NCBI GenBank assembly: GCA_015064895.1
Contig: SVRI01000004.1
Coordinates: 62,001-126,000, forward strand
DNA length: 64,000 nucleotides
Reading direction: 5' to 3'
Source: Oscillospiraceae bacterium
GTDB lineage: Bacteria; Bacillota; Clostridia; Oscillospirales; CAG-382
Below are positions 27,145 to 35,769 of this stretch, piece by piece. Each line of letters opens with the position of its first letter. Within the stretch, counting starts at the first letter, position 1. The position numbers and the translations under genes were made by a program. The notes below the pieces were generated by a model that was not told the DNA's origin, did no database searches, and saw only the letters and a program-made list of their open reading frames with translations.

Positions 27145-27834
27145 TTACGCATCTTTTGAAGAATCGTCATTTTTGCTTTCAGGCTTTTTGGAGTCGGAAC
27201 TGTCATTTTTTGGAGTTGTAAGGTTTTCAGCTTCTTTTTCTTTTCCTTCTTCTTCCTTGCCTTCGTTGTTTCCTTCCTGTTGTTCAAGCATTTCTTCGTC
27301 GTTTTGCTTTTCTTCATCAACTAAATTATTAATAGTTTCTTGAGATTCAGATTCCTTATAATCCTCAGGTTTATCAGATTCATCGGGCTTACCAGAACCA
27401 TCATTGTTCTCAGATTTATCGGGATTACCGGACTTATCAGTATTATCGTTCTCAGAAATCTGTTCAGTTTTATTGGCTTTTTTGAAATCATCAAATTTTC
27501 GTTCAAGAACAGATACTTTAACAGAAGTGATTACAAAGAATACAATTGCAAGAATCAAAAGTAGAGTGCTGACACCGGCACCAATTAAAGTAAACAGTGT
27601 GATTCTTTTGTTATATTCTGCAATGGCAGCTGTTTTTGATACGAGACGCTTTGCATCTGCATCATTCATGCCTGCAGCTCTTGTTTCGGTAGCGGTTACA
27701 GGCCCCGGAACATCATTGAATGTAAGTATATCAGCAAAGCCGCCACAGGATTCAGAAACTGGAAGCGGTGCTTTGCAGTTTGAGCAGATTGTGTTTTTTG
27801 AAGGATTGTTCTTTCCGCACTTTTCACAAATCAT
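27145..27834 (-). CDS. Zinc-ribbon membrane protein with acidic/Lys-rich tail
   Basis: Protein of 229 aa. A double CxxC zinc ribbon (CEKCG, CSNCK) fills the first ~22 residues, one hydrophobic helix lies about residues 79-103, and the last ~120 residues are a highly charged low-complexity segment of Glu, Lys, Asp, Asn and Ser. No other domain is recognised. The gene has a GGAGGAATT site and is 12 bp behind the other zinc-ribbon gene. The plan suggests a membrane anchor or adaptor for the kinase-phosphatase-VWA proteins encoded downstream. Confidence 0.75.
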   Translation of the reverse strand: MICEKCGKNNPSKNTICSNCKAPLPVSESCGGFADILTFNDVPGPVTATETRAAGMNDADAKRLVSKTAAIAEYNKRITLFTLIGAGVSTLLLILAIVFFVITSVKVSVLERKFDDFKKANKTEQISENDNTDKSGNPDKSENNDGSGKPDESDKPEDYKESESQETINNLVDEEKQNDEEMLEQQEGNNEGKEEEGKEKEAENLTTPKNDSSDSKKPESKNDDSSKDA

Positions 27835-27846
27835 AATAATTCCTCC

Positions 27847-28380
27847 TTATTTGTTTTCGGTGTAAAGCTCAGTAAAGTTGTTGTTGCTTATATCGGTACT
27901 TTCATAATACTGTTCTTCAAAATGATAGTTGTTTGATGAAACATTGTAATCAAATGATAGGAATATAAGAACTCCCAACAATGCAAGACCGAGAGTTATA
28001 AGCAGAGCCGCAATAATGGTCATAGCAGGGTTTCTCTTTTTCTCGGGCGGTACTGTGTATTCTAAAGCTTCAAGATCGCCGGATGAAATTGTACCGGTGC
28101 CCAAGGAATCAGTTCGAGACAAAGCAGAATCTCCTGCCGAAGAGTAAAACGATGATGCTTCTTTCTTCTTTTTAGATGTTGTTACTTCTGCTGTGGGAAT
28201 GTCGGTTTCCTTGAAATCGAAATTGTCAACAGGGTGTACAACAACTGCCGTGACAGTTTTACCGCACCCACATAGGAAACAACTTGATTCAGTTAATTCG
28301 TTTTCAGCATCACAGTCGGGACATAGCCACACAGAATGCGGACGTACATATCTCAGAATGCTGTTAGTTTGTGATGACAA
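27847..28380 (-). CDS. Zinc-finger membrane protein, first gene of the TerY-like operon
   Basis: Protein of 177 aa with a RanBP2-like or rubredoxin-like pair of knuckles (WLCPDCDAEN and CFLCGCG) near residues 18-40, a Lys/Ser/Thr-rich linker, one membrane helix about residues 121-145 and a short outside tail. The TTG start at 28380 has GGAGAG six bases ahead. A consensus promoter lies 34 bp upstream. With the next gene it gives two zinc-ribbon membrane proteins that could recruit the soluble kinase, phosphatase and VWA protein. Ser/Thr runs in the linker could be phosphorylation targets. Confidence 0.72.
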   Translation of the reverse strand: MSSQTNSILRYVRPHSVWLCPDCDAENELTESSCFLCGCGKTVTAVVVHPVDNFDFKETDIPTAEVTTSKKKKEASSFYSSAGDSALSRTDSLGTGTISSGDLEALEYTVPPEKKRNPAMTIIAALLITLGLALLGVLIFLSFDYNVSSNNYHFEEQYYESTDISNNNFTELYTENK

Positions 28381-28413
28381 TACGTTCTCTCCTTATGAAT
28401 TAATATTATAGTT

Positions 28414-28442
28414 ATTATAGTATTATTTTTGACATTTGTCAA
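28414..28442 (-). promoter_or_regulatory. Promoter of the TerY-like operon
   Basis: On the minus strand, perfect TTGACA (28437-28442), 17 bp and perfect TATAAT (28414-28419). It lies 34 bp ahead of the TTG start at 28380. Confidence 0.85.
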
Positions 28443-28533
28443 CAAATTTATATATTATTCTTTTTAATTCACTAACAAATTGTTTACAGCAATTATACAA
28501 GTTACATAAATGTTGTTTTTTTTCAAAAAGGTA

Positions 28534-28561
28534 TTGAAAAAGATTTTTTTTAAGTTATAAT
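28534..28561 (+). promoter_or_regulatory. Promoter of the Gfo/Idh/MocA gene
   Basis: TTGAAA (28534-28539), 16 bp, TATAAT (28556-28561), 32 bp ahead of the start at 28594. Confidence 0.75.
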
Positions 28562-28593
28562 GGTTTTAGAAAAATATGTAAAGGATGATTTTT

Positions 28594-29745
28594 ATGGATA
28601 AAATACGCGTTGGCGTTGTAGGCCTCGGTCACAGAGGAAGAATAATGTTCAAGCTTGCGGCAGACGGCTTTGACTTTGTTGTGCCTGCGGCGGCATGCGA
28701 CATTTTGCCCCATAACTGGTATGAAAAGCAGTGGCTTATGCCCGATGCTCTTTCAAACATTTTCCCCGATACCGAGTTTTATGAAAGCTATGACGAAATG
28801 CTTGAAAAGGCAAATCTTGATGTCATTATCGTTGAAACGGGTGCAGACATTCACGCAGAATTCTGTGCAAAGGCGCTTGAAAAGAATATAAATGTCCTTT
28901 CGGATATTCCCAACGTTGCGTCGCTCGAGGAGGCAGAAATGCTGTGGAAGGCGGCACAGAAGTCCTCTGCCATGATTTCAACGGGTGCAAACCCCAACTA
29001 TCAGAGATTTGCTTTTATGCTCAAGGATTTCTGCGATAAGGGACTTCTCGGCAAGCCCTACTGTATGGAGGCTGAGTATATTCATTGGTCTCTTCCCGGC
29101 AGCGAGGAAAATGTGCATCTTAACGAAAACGGCGACTGGAGAAAGCTTCTTATTCCTATCCGTTACTGCACACATTCGCTCGGTCCGCTTCTTGCTGTTA
29201 TCGATGAAGAACTCCGCTATGTAAGCTGTTTCGGTACCGGTATGCACGGCGAAGACGGTGCCTTCGGCGAAAGAGGGGATTCCTTCAAAAAGGATGACAT
29301 GATGTGTGCTCAGTACAGAACAGAGTCGGGCGTTGTAATCAGACTTCAGAGAAACGGCAGATGCAGAGCAAAAATCGGTCATCACAATTACAGAGTATTC
29401 GGCACAGAAGGCTATATGGAAAGAATCGACAGATTCGATAAGCCCGTAATCCGCTATAACTCATTTAAGCTGGAAGATACATCCTTCAAGGAAGTTGAAG
29501 GAAGATTTATGCCCGAAGCATACCAGGATAACCCCAAGGCTCAGGGACATGACGGTATGGACTATGCTATGCTTGATTATTTCTTCAAGGCACTCAGAAA
29601 CGGGGAAGAACCTCCGATTTCTTTAAGAGCAGGTCTTGCAATGACACTTCCCGGACTTTATGCAGAAGAATCCGCAAAGCGCGGCGGTAAGGTTCTCAGA
29701 ATGGTATATCCTTGGGACGAGGATTGGACAACTGAAATTGAATAG
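28594..29745 (+). CDS. Gfo/Idh/MocA family oxidoreductase
   Basis: NAD(P)-dependent sugar-type dehydrogenase of 383 aa. The N-terminal Rossmann motif is VGVVGLGHRGRIM; the strand ending in VIVETGADIHAEFCAKALE and the NVLSDIP that follows are typical of the family, although the usual EKP triad appears as SDIP. The C-terminal substrate domain contains EAEYIHW and RYCTHSLGP. Start set at 28594 because AAGGA lies eight bases ahead; the ATG at 28585 overlaps that site. It is a single-gene unit with its own promoter and terminator. Substrate unknown, probably a sugar or inositol derivative. Confidence 0.85.
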   Translation: MDKIRVGVVGLGHRGRIMFKLAADGFDFVVPAAACDILPHNWYEKQWLMPDALSNIFPDTEFYESYDEMLEKANLDVIIVETGADIHAEFCAKALEKNINVLSDIPNVASLEEAEMLWKAAQKSSAMISTGANPNYQRFAFMLKDFCDKGLLGKPYCMEAEYIHWSLPGSEENVHLNENGDWRKLLIPIRYCTHSLGPLLAVIDEELRYVSCFGTGMHGEDGAFGERGDSFKKDDMMCAQYRTESGVVIRLQRNGRCRAKIGHHNYRVFGTEGYMERIDRFDKPVIRYNSFKLEDTSFKEVEGRFMPEAYQDNPKAQGHDGMDYAMLDYFFKALRNGEEPPISLRAGLAMTLPGLYAEESAKRGGKVLRMVYPWDEDWTTEIE

Positions 29746-29750
29746 GTTAA

Positions 29751-29780
29751 AAAAACTGTGGCTTTTGCCACAGTTTTTTG
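29751..29780 (+). terminator. Intrinsic terminator
   Basis: A perfect 13-bp stem (29751-29763 with 29768-29780) has a 4-nt loop, an A6 5' side and a T6 3' side. It ends the oxidoreductase gene. Confidence 0.9.
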
Positions 29781-29820
29781 TATAATCAACCCTCGTTTGA
29801 TTTTGTCAAAAATCCCTCCA

Positions 29821-29872
29821 TTGAAATCAACTGCCGTTTGTGATACAATTAAGATAATGAAAGCGGCTTTCA
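29821..29872 (+). promoter_or_regulatory. Promoter and palindromic operator of the XRE regulator
   Basis: TTGAAA (29821-29826), 17 bp, TACAAT (29844-29849). A perfect 7-bp palindrome TGAAAGC-G-GCTTTCA (29858-29872) sits at the expected transcription start, a usual place for autorepression by the XRE protein encoded next. Confidence 0.65.
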
Positions 29873-29893
29873 AAATTTTAAGGAGTGATAGTT

Positions 29894-30733
29894 TTGAGCA
29901 TGGAAACTATTGGTAAGCAGATAGCGACATTGAGAAAAGAACGAGGAATCAAGCAAGAACAGCTTGCAGCATTTGTCGGCGTCAGCACGCAGGCGGTATC
30001 TAAATGGGAGAACGGCGGTGTTCCCGATACTGAACTTCTTCCTAAAATTGCTGATTTTTTCTCTGTTTCTATTGATTCCTTGTTTGGCAGAAGCATAACT
30101 GAATATGGGGATTTAAGAACTGCTGTTTCTCTGAATATTGCCAATTTACCGAGAGAAGAAAGATTAAAAAAAGTTTTTAGTCTCTGCTGGGATATGGAAA
30201 GGTCACTTTTTGGAAGGGCGCCTGATGACGGAACTTTTGAGGATTATGAAAAAGTAATAGATAAAAATGAACAGCGATATTCAAGACATTTATCCGATTT
30301 TGGTATAACTTTGATGGGAATTGCAAATAAATTAAAGTATTTTTGCGTGATACCCGAAATGGAAAGCAATATCGACGCTCTGTTTGAAAATATTGATTAT
30401 CTACAGTTCTTTCAGTTTTTGTCAGATAAAGATATTTTCAATGTTCTGGTGTTTTTGCATAAACGTGATACAACAAAGGCTTTTACAGAAAACTTAATTG
30501 CTAAGAATTTAAATATTACACAAGAAAGAGCAGTTGAAGTTGTAGGTATGCTTGAAAAGTATAACTTAGTGTATAAGACAGAAATTGAACTTGATGACGA
30601 ATTAAAAACGGTTTATAATTTCAAGCCAACTCCTTCATTTGTTGCGTTACTGATTTTTGCAAAAGAGATTATAAAACCGCCTACAAATTACTCATATTTC
30701 AGCATGGAAAGAACTAAACCATATCTTTATTAA
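29894..30733 (+). CDS. XRE-family transcriptional regulator
   Basis: DNA-binding regulator of 279 aa. The Cro/C1-type helix-turn-helix covers about residues 4-62 (LRKERGIKQEQLAAFVGVSTQAVSKWENG, then DTELLPKIADFFSVSIDSLFG). The rest is mostly helical; residues ~190-240 look like a winged-helix part. No ligand domain is recognised. TTG at 29894 is preferred because AAGGAG (29880-29885) is eight bases ahead; GTG 29885 lies within that site, and ATG 29900 is possible. It has its own promoter with a palindrome at +1 and converges with xylB. Confidence 0.85.
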   Translation: MSMETIGKQIATLRKERGIKQEQLAAFVGVSTQAVSKWENGGVPDTELLPKIADFFSVSIDSLFGRSITEYGDLRTAVSLNIANLPREERLKKVFSLCWDMERSLFGRAPDDGTFEDYEKVIDKNEQRYSRHLSDFGITLMGIANKLKYFCVIPEMESNIDALFENIDYLQFFQFLSDKDIFNVLVFLHKRDTTKAFTENLIAKNLNITQERAVEVVGMLEKYNLVYKTEIELDDELKTVYNFKPTPSFVALLIFAKEIIKPPTNYSYFSMERTKPYLY

Positions 30734-30734
30734 A

Positions 30735-30762
30735 AGAGCAGTGCCTAAGCACTGCTCTTATC
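30735..30762. terminator. Bidirectional intrinsic terminator
   Basis: A perfect 10-bp stem (30735-30744 with 30749-30758) with a CTAA loop lies between the convergent XRE gene and xylB. Confidence 0.85.
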
Positions 30763-30764
30763 AT

Positions 30765-32258
30765 TTATATCCCCTTTAATTGCTTAAAACAATCTTTAAC
30801 ACCGGGATAAATATTCTTATATACACCGTAGTACTTCATGTACTCGCCATGCTTTTCCATATCGGCAGAAATCGATGAACTTTCCTTAACAGCCCTTTCG
30901 CAACCATCTGCAACCGATGTATATACACCTGCCGCAACACCACCGAGGATTGCCGCACCAAGAGAAGCACCTTCGTTTGAAAGCATTGTTTTTACATTTT
31001 TGCCGTAAACGTCTGCAATCATTTCGTGCCAGAATCTGCTCTTGCCGCCACCACCGCAAAGTGCCATGTCGTTTGTTTCTACTCCTACTTCGTCGAGAAC
31101 TTCAAGACAACTGTAAAGTGAGTATGAAACACCTTCTATTACACTTCTTGCTAAGTGAAACTTTGTATGCATAGCCGAAAGACCGAAGAATACACCTCTT
31201 GCATCCGAGTCAAGTATCGGAGTTCTTTCGCCCATAAGATAGGGCAGATATATAAGCTTTTCACAACCTATCGGAAGCTTTTCACATTCCTTGTCAATTT
31301 CTGCATAGGATACTTCCTTTGTAAGATTGTTTCTGAACCAGTTAAGTGAAAGACCTGCCGCCTGAGTTACACCCATTACATGCCATTCACCCGGAACTGC
31401 TGCACAGAATGTGTGAATTCTGCCTTTTGGGTCAATCTTTGGTGAGCTTGTATGAGCAAATACAACTCCGCTTGTGCCGATTGTTGTAAATGCCTTGCCG
31501 TCTTTGCAGACACCCGTACCTATTGCCGCACAAGCGTTGTCGCCGCCGCCACCTGCAACAGGAGTACCCTCTGGTAAACCTGTAATTTCAGAAATCTCTT
31601 TAGTAATTCTACCGGTAACTTCACAGGATTCATATACCTTTGCAAGCCAGTACATTTTAACTCCAAGCTTTTCGCAAACTTCCTCGGACCAACGTCTGTT
31701 CACAACATCCAATAGCTGCATTCCCGAGGCATCAGACACTTCTGTTGCATATTCGCCTGTGAGCTTAAACCTAATGTAATCTTTTGCAAGAAGAATATGT
31801 TCTATCTTTGCAAAGTTCCGGGGCTCGTTATTCTTTACCCACATTATTTTTGATGCAGTAAAGCCGGGAAGGGCAGGGTTTGCTGTTATCTCTATAAGCC
31901 TTTCGTGACCGATAATGCTCTCTATTTCTTCGCATTCCTTTGCCGTTCTTTGGTCGCACCAAAGAATCGCAGGGCGAATTACTTCATTGTTCTTGTCAAG
32001 AAGCACAAGCGAATGCATCTGTCCGGAAAGACCAATACCTGAAATTTCACCGTCAACAGCTTTTGCAGTTACCTTGGATAATGCTGTTTTAGCAGCATTC
32101 CACCAATCTTCGGGATTCTGTTCAGCCCAGCCGTTATGCGGCTGATACATTGGGTATTCTTCTGTGCATGAAAACAATGCATTGCCTACGGTGTCAAACA
32201 AAACGCACTTTGTTCCTGAAGTGCCGACGTCTATGCCGATTAAATACTTTTTACTCAT
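30765..32258 (-). CDS. xylB: Xylulokinase
   Basis: FGGY-family sugar kinase (497 aa) phosphorylating D-xylulose to xylulose 5-phosphate. It opens with GIDVGTSGTKCVLFD (phosphate-binding loop), contains GLSGQMHSLVLLD with xylulokinase-type substrate contacts, WCDQRT and GGGGDNACAAIGTG, and ends with the second ATP-binding part MALCGGGGKSRFWHEM. Length matches XylB. The start follows GGTGAT, 10 bp after xylA, so the two form an operon feeding xylose into the pentose phosphate pathway. Confidence 0.95.
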   Translation of the reverse strand: MSKKYLIGIDVGTSGTKCVLFDTVGNALFSCTEEYPMYQPHNGWAEQNPEDWWNAAKTALSKVTAKAVDGEISGIGLSGQMHSLVLLDKNNEVIRPAILWCDQRTAKECEEIESIIGHERLIEITANPALPGFTASKIMWVKNNEPRNFAKIEHILLAKDYIRFKLTGEYATEVSDASGMQLLDVVNRRWSEEVCEKLGVKMYWLAKVYESCEVTGRITKEISEITGLPEGTPVAGGGGDNACAAIGTGVCKDGKAFTTIGTSGVVFAHTSSPKIDPKGRIHTFCAAVPGEWHVMGVTQAAGLSLNWFRNNLTKEVSYAEIDKECEKLPIGCEKLIYLPYLMGERTPILDSDARGVFFGLSAMHTKFHLARSVIEGVSYSLYSCLEVLDEVGVETNDMALCGGGGKSRFWHEMIADVYGKNVKTMLSNEGASLGAAILGGVAAGVYTSVADGCERAVKESSSISADMEKHGEYMKYYGVYKNIYPGVKDCFKQLKGI

Positions 32259-32268
32259 CTATATCACC

Positions 32269-33582
32269 TTATGAGAACATAATGGAGTTGATAACGTTTT
32301 CAAGATATTCCTGTCTTCCGCTTGTGTTTGTAGAAACATCACCGAGACCGAGAGCGTACTGTTCGAGTTCATGGATGGTAGCTGTTCCGTCAACAATTTT
32401 TTTACCAATGCCTGAGTTGTACGAAGCGTATCTGTCAGAAACAAATTTGTCTAAAGTACCGTCTTTAATTATCTTGTCAGCCATTCTGAGACCCAATGCA
32501 AAGGCATCCATACCGGCGATATAAGAAAGGAATATGTCTTCATTTGTGTTTGAACCGCGTCTTGTTTTAGCATCAAAATTGAGACCGCCCTTTGTAAATC
32601 CTCCTGCTTTGAGAATTTCGTACATACACATTGTTGTTTCATAAACATTGGTGGGGAACTGGTCTGTGTCCCAACCGAGAAGCATATCGCCCTGATTTGC
32701 ATCAATTGAACCAAAGGCATTGTTGTCAGTTGCTACTCTTACTTCGTGCTGGAAAGTGTGAGCGGCAAGTGTTGCATGGTTTGCTTCAATGTTGAGCTTG
32801 AAATCCTTTTCAAGTCCGTACTTTCTAAGGAAGCCGAGAACAGTTGATGCGTCAAAGTCATACTGATGCTTTGTGGGTTCTTTGGGCTTGGGTTCAATAT
32901 AGAAATCACCTTTAAAGCCGATTGAACGTGCATAGTCTCTTGCCATTGTCATAAGGCGTGCCATATTGTCAAGCTCAAGACTCATGTTAGTGTTGAGGAG
33001 AGTCTCATAACCCTCTCTGCCGCCCCAGAATACGTAACCTTCACCACCGAGTCGCACGGTAATTTCAATAGCTTTCTTTATCTGAGCTGCAGCAAAAGCA
33101 AAAACATCTGCGTTGGGAGCAGTACCTGCACCGTGCATGTATCTCTTGTTGCCGAAGCAGTTTGCTGTACCCCAGAGTACCTTTTTATTGTACTGCTTCA
33201 TAAGAGCTTCAAGCTCGTCTGTGATTACGTCGAGTCTTGCGTTTGTTTCTTTGAGAGTATCTGCTTCGGGAGCAATATCTCTATCGTGGAAGCAGTAAAA
33301 ATCAATGTCAAGCTTATCCATAAGCTCGAAAGCTGCATGAGCTTTGTTTATTGCACTCTTCATTTCGTCAGCTTCACCATAGCTCTTGTCAATAGTAATG
33401 CCGCCGAACATGTCAGTACCGCCGGCACACATTGTATGCCAGTAGCTCATTGCAAATCTTAACTGCTCTCTCATGGTTTTGCCTGCGACGGTTTCGTCAG
33501 GATTGTAGAATTTGAATGAAAGTGGATTATCTGACTTGGTTCCTTCGTATTTGATCTTGTTAATACCCTTGTAAAATTCCAT
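32269..33582 (-). CDS. xylA: Xylose isomerase
   Basis: D-xylose/D-xylulose isomerase (437 aa), the class II length. Metal and substrate motifs are visible: [11 protein letters not shown] with the catalytic His, [35 protein letters not shown], and [17 protein letters not shown]. The ATG at 33582 is fixed by AAAGGAG six bases ahead; a longer frame from 33675 would run through the promoter of the divergent regulator. It is the first gene of xylAB and is divergent to an AraC-type regulator, a typical inducible arrangement. Confidence 0.96.
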   Translation of the reverse strand: MEFYKGINKIKYEGTKSDNPLSFKFYNPDETVAGKTMREQLRFAMSYWHTMCAGGTDMFGGITIDKSYGEADEMKSAINKAHAAFELMDKLDIDFYCFHDRDIAPEADTLKETNARLDVITDELEALMKQYNKKVLWGTANCFGNKRYMHGAGTAPNADVFAFAAAQIKKAIEITVRLGGEGYVFWGGREGYETLLNTNMSLELDNMARLMTMARDYARSIGFKGDFYIEPKPKEPTKHQYDFDASTVLGFLRKYGLEKDFKLNIEANHATLAAHTFQHEVRVATDNNAFGSIDANQGDMLLGWDTDQFPTNVYETTMCMYEILKAGGFTKGGLNFDAKTRRGSNTNEDIFLSYIAGMDAFALGLRMADKIIKDGTLDKFVSDRYASYNSGIGKKIVDGTATIHELEQYALGLGDVSTNTSGRQEYLENVINSIMFS

Positions 33583-33631
33583 AATAGTTCTCCTTTGTTT
33601 TATATTATCTATCATAATAATTTTATTATAT

Positions 33632-33665
33632 TGCCATTGACAATGCATGCCATTTATTGTATAAT
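33632..33665 (+). promoter_or_regulatory. Regulator promoter with overlapping direct repeat (xyl intergenic region)
   Basis: Perfect TTGACA (33637-33642), 17 bp, TATAAT (33660-33665) for the AraC-type gene. A direct repeat TGCCATT (33632-33638 and 33648-33654, period 16) overlaps the -35 box and lies inside the spacer, so it may be the regulator's own binding site shared with divergent xylA. The repeat role is inferred. Confidence 0.75.
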
Positions 33666-33708
33666 AAGTAGACAAAATTTAGCATTGAATCGACATAGAG
33701 GTGTTTTT

Positions 33709-34473
33709 TTGTTCTATCAAAATCATTCTTATCTTGCTACCGAGAGAATTAAACTGGAAAATGGAATAGACTTCAGTTTTCCTCTTCATCTTCATTCAAG
33801 CTATGAATTTATTGTTGTAACCGAAGGTGAAATGGAAGTCAGTGTTGACGGTAAGAGCTATACTCTTTGTCAAGAAGATGCTCTTTTAATATTCCCGAAT
33901 CAGGTTCATAGTCTTAAAACACAGGATCATAGTTGCCATTTTTTATGCATATTTTCACCAAAGCTTGTACAGGCATATACCAAGCTTGTTACATCAAAAA
34001 TTCCGACCGATAATTGTTTTCGTCCCGATTTTTACCTTGTTGAGAATCTGGCGTCGCTTACACCTAATGACAGTATTATGAATGTTAAAGGTACTCTGTA
34101 TTCTATATGTGCATTGTTCGATAAAAACCGCACCTATATTGAAAAGACTTCGGCGGATGAAGAGCTTATTTCGCGGATTTTCAAATTCGTTGAAAATAAT
34201 TTCAATAGCGATTGTTCTCTTGAAGCACTATCAAAGCACACTTCTTATCATTATGTGTATCTTTCAAAGTATTTTAAACGCTGTACGGGAGTTTCATACA
34301 CTGATTACGTAAACAGATACAGAATAAACGAAGCATGCTATATTTTGCAGAATTCTTCACAGTCCATTCTTCAAACAGCATATGATTGTGGATTTGATTC
34401 GTTAAGAAGCTTTAACAGAAATTTCAAGAAAATCATCGGCACATCGCCAAGCAGTTATCAGATGTCTCTTTGA
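33709..34473 (+). CDS. AraC-family transcriptional regulator (probable xyl regulator)
   Basis: Regulator of 254 aa with an N-terminal cupin-like sensor (FPLHLHSSYEFIVVTEGEMEVSVDG, then LIFPNQVHS) and a C-terminal double helix-turn-helix of the AraC type (SLEALSKHTSYHYVYLSKYFKR, then ILQTAYDCGFDSLRSFNRNFKKIIGTSPSSY). No ATG is suitable; TTG at 33709 has GAGGTG just ahead and opens at the cupin domain. The position divergent to xylAB suggests it senses xylose or a pentose product, but the ligand is not proven. It overlaps or abuts the next membrane-protein gene. Confidence 0.85.
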   Translation: MFYQNHSYLATERIKLENGIDFSFPLHLHSSYEFIVVTEGEMEVSVDGKSYTLCQEDALLIFPNQVHSLKTQDHSCHFLCIFSPKLVQAYTKLVTSKIPTDNCFRPDFYLVENLASLTPNDSIMNVKGTLYSICALFDKNRTYIEKTSADEELISRIFKFVENNFNSDCSLEALSKHTSYHYVYLSKYFKRCTGVSYTDYVNRYRINEACYILQNSSQSILQTAYDCGFDSLRSFNRNFKKIIGTSPSSYQMSL

Positions 34474-34484
34474 AAGGGGTTAAT

Positions 34485-35054
34485 ATGAAGATTTATCATA
34501 AATTGAAATTAAAGACCGTTCAGGTTTTATGGTCTGTTGCTTGTCTTGTTCTTCTGTTTGCAGGAATATTTGTTATAGGAAAAGATGACAGTCTTCTTTA
34601 TAATATTTCATGGGAACTCGGCGTTTGTATGTTGGTTGCCGGTCAAATCAATATTTTTATCTATATTAAAAATAAACACTATCTGCATGGTGCAAGATGG
34701 CTTCTTGCTGACGGTATGATTACAGTCCTTCTTTCGGTCTTTCCGATAATACATAATTTTGTTTTGCCGCAGGTTATACCTGTCTTTTTCGGAATCTGGG
34801 AATTGACACTGGGGGTTCTTAAGTTTATTGAGGCAATTGAACTTTATGACGAAAAGATTAAACGCTGGTATTTGTTTATTATTCTCGGTTGCTTTGAAAT
34901 GGCATCGGGTGTATTCTCACTTATTGAACCCATTGACCACGCAATCGGTCATAATCATGTTATAGCACTTATATTCTTTGTACAGGCTGTCGGATTTATT
35001 TTTAAGATTATTATGTATCCCAGGCTTGTTGAAAAAAGAAGCATACATCATTAA
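34485..35054 (+). CDS. DUF308/HdeD-like membrane protein
   Basis: Integral membrane protein of 189 aa with about six hydrophobic helices arranged in pairs, and conserved-looking ELGVCMLVAGQINIF and GIWELTLGVLKFIEAIEL segments. This fits the HdeD/DUF308 group of small six-helix proteins, with modest certainty. ATG 34485 is supported by AAAGGGG; the 5-codon-longer form would overlap the regulator stop. It is probably co-transcribed with the AraC gene and ends at a strong terminator. Function unknown. Confidence 0.6.
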   Translation: MKIYHKLKLKTVQVLWSVACLVLLFAGIFVIGKDDSLLYNISWELGVCMLVAGQINIFIYIKNKHYLHGARWLLADGMITVLLSVFPIIHNFVLPQVIPVFFGIWELTLGVLKFIEAIELYDEKIKRWYLFIILGCFEMASGVFSLIEPIDHAIGHNHVIALIFFVQAVGFIFKIIMYPRLVEKRSIHH

Positions 35055-35080
35055 AAAAAGACTGCATATGCAGTCTTTTT
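35055..35080. terminator. Bidirectional intrinsic terminator
   Basis: A perfect palindrome with an 11-bp stem and ATAT loop, A-rich left and T5 right, lies between the convergent membrane-protein gene and ppa. Confidence 0.9.
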
Positions 35081-35614
35081 CTATTTACAAAAGTTTTCAA
35101 TATAATTGTCAATTGCAGATTTAATGACCTTAACCGCTTCATTTCTGCCGCTTACTTCGTTAACGGCGGTGTCCTTATGTTCAAGATTTTTATATACGGT
35201 AAAGAAGTGACGCATCTCATCAAAAATGTGTGCAGGAAGCTGGTCGATATCTGTATACATGTTGTAATTCGGATCATTGAAGGGAATTGCAATTATCTTT
35301 TCGTCGTTTCTTCCGTTGTCAATCATTGAAATTACACCGATTGGGTATGCTCTTACCAGCGACATTGGTTCAAGAGGTTCAGCACATAGAAGAAGAACAT
35401 CAAGCGGGTCGTTGTCATCACCGTATGTGCGTGGAATGAAACCGTAATTTGCGGGATAGTGTGTAGAAGTATAAAGTATTCTGTCAAGCATAATATAGCC
35501 TGTTTCTTTGTCGAGTTCGTATTTTTTCTTGCTGTTTTTTGAAATTTCAATAACGCAGATAAAATCTTCAGTATTTATTCTTTTAGGGGAAATATCGTGC
35601 CATATGTTAGACAT
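35081..35614 (-). CDS. ppa: Inorganic pyrophosphatase, family I
   Basis: Soluble Mg-dependent pyrophosphatase (177 aa) that pulls biosynthetic reactions forward by hydrolysing pyrophosphate. The family signature DDNDPLDVLLL with three metal-binding Asp is present, as are the active-site ELDKETGYIMLDRILYTSTHYPANYGFIP and DIDQLP segments. Length fits bacterial PPases. It has its own near-consensus promoter and AAAGGT ribosome site. Many Firmicutes use family II enzymes instead, so a family I protein here is typical of a subset of Clostridia. Confidence 0.95.
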   Translation of the reverse strand: MSNIWHDISPKRINTEDFICVIEISKNSKKKYELDKETGYIMLDRILYTSTHYPANYGFIPRTYGDDNDPLDVLLLCAEPLEPMSLVRAYPIGVISMIDNGRNDEKIIAIPFNDPNYNMYTDIDQLPAHIFDEMRHFFTVYKNLEHKDTAVNEVSGRNEAVKVIKSAIDNYIENFCK

Positions 35615-35645
35615 ATTAATCCGACCTTTCTATTTGATTGTGTTA

Positions 35646-35674
35646 ATTATATCACAAACTCCATCTGTTTTCAA
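35646..35674 (-). promoter_or_regulatory. Promoter of ppa
   Basis: On the minus strand TTGAAA (35669-35674), 17 bp, TATAAT (35646-35651), 31 bp ahead of the start. Confidence 0.8.
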
Positions 35675-35703
35675 TAGAATTGTAAAATTTATTTGATTTG
35701 ATG

Positions 35704-35732
35704 TTGACTTTTTTTTTAGTAGACACTATAAT
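35704..35732 (+). promoter_or_regulatory. Promoter of the rubrerythrin gene
   Basis: TTGACT (35704-35709), 17 bp, TATAAT (35727-35732), followed by AAGGAGG ahead of the ATG at 35770. Confidence 0.8.
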
Positions 35733-35769
35733 ATACTCATAAAATATTTAATCTAAGGAGGATTATATT

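Noticed and set aside
29858..29872. Catabolite-responsive (cre) site ahead of the XRE gene
   Set aside because: The palindrome has one base too many compared with the cre consensus, and its place at +1 fits an XRE operator better.
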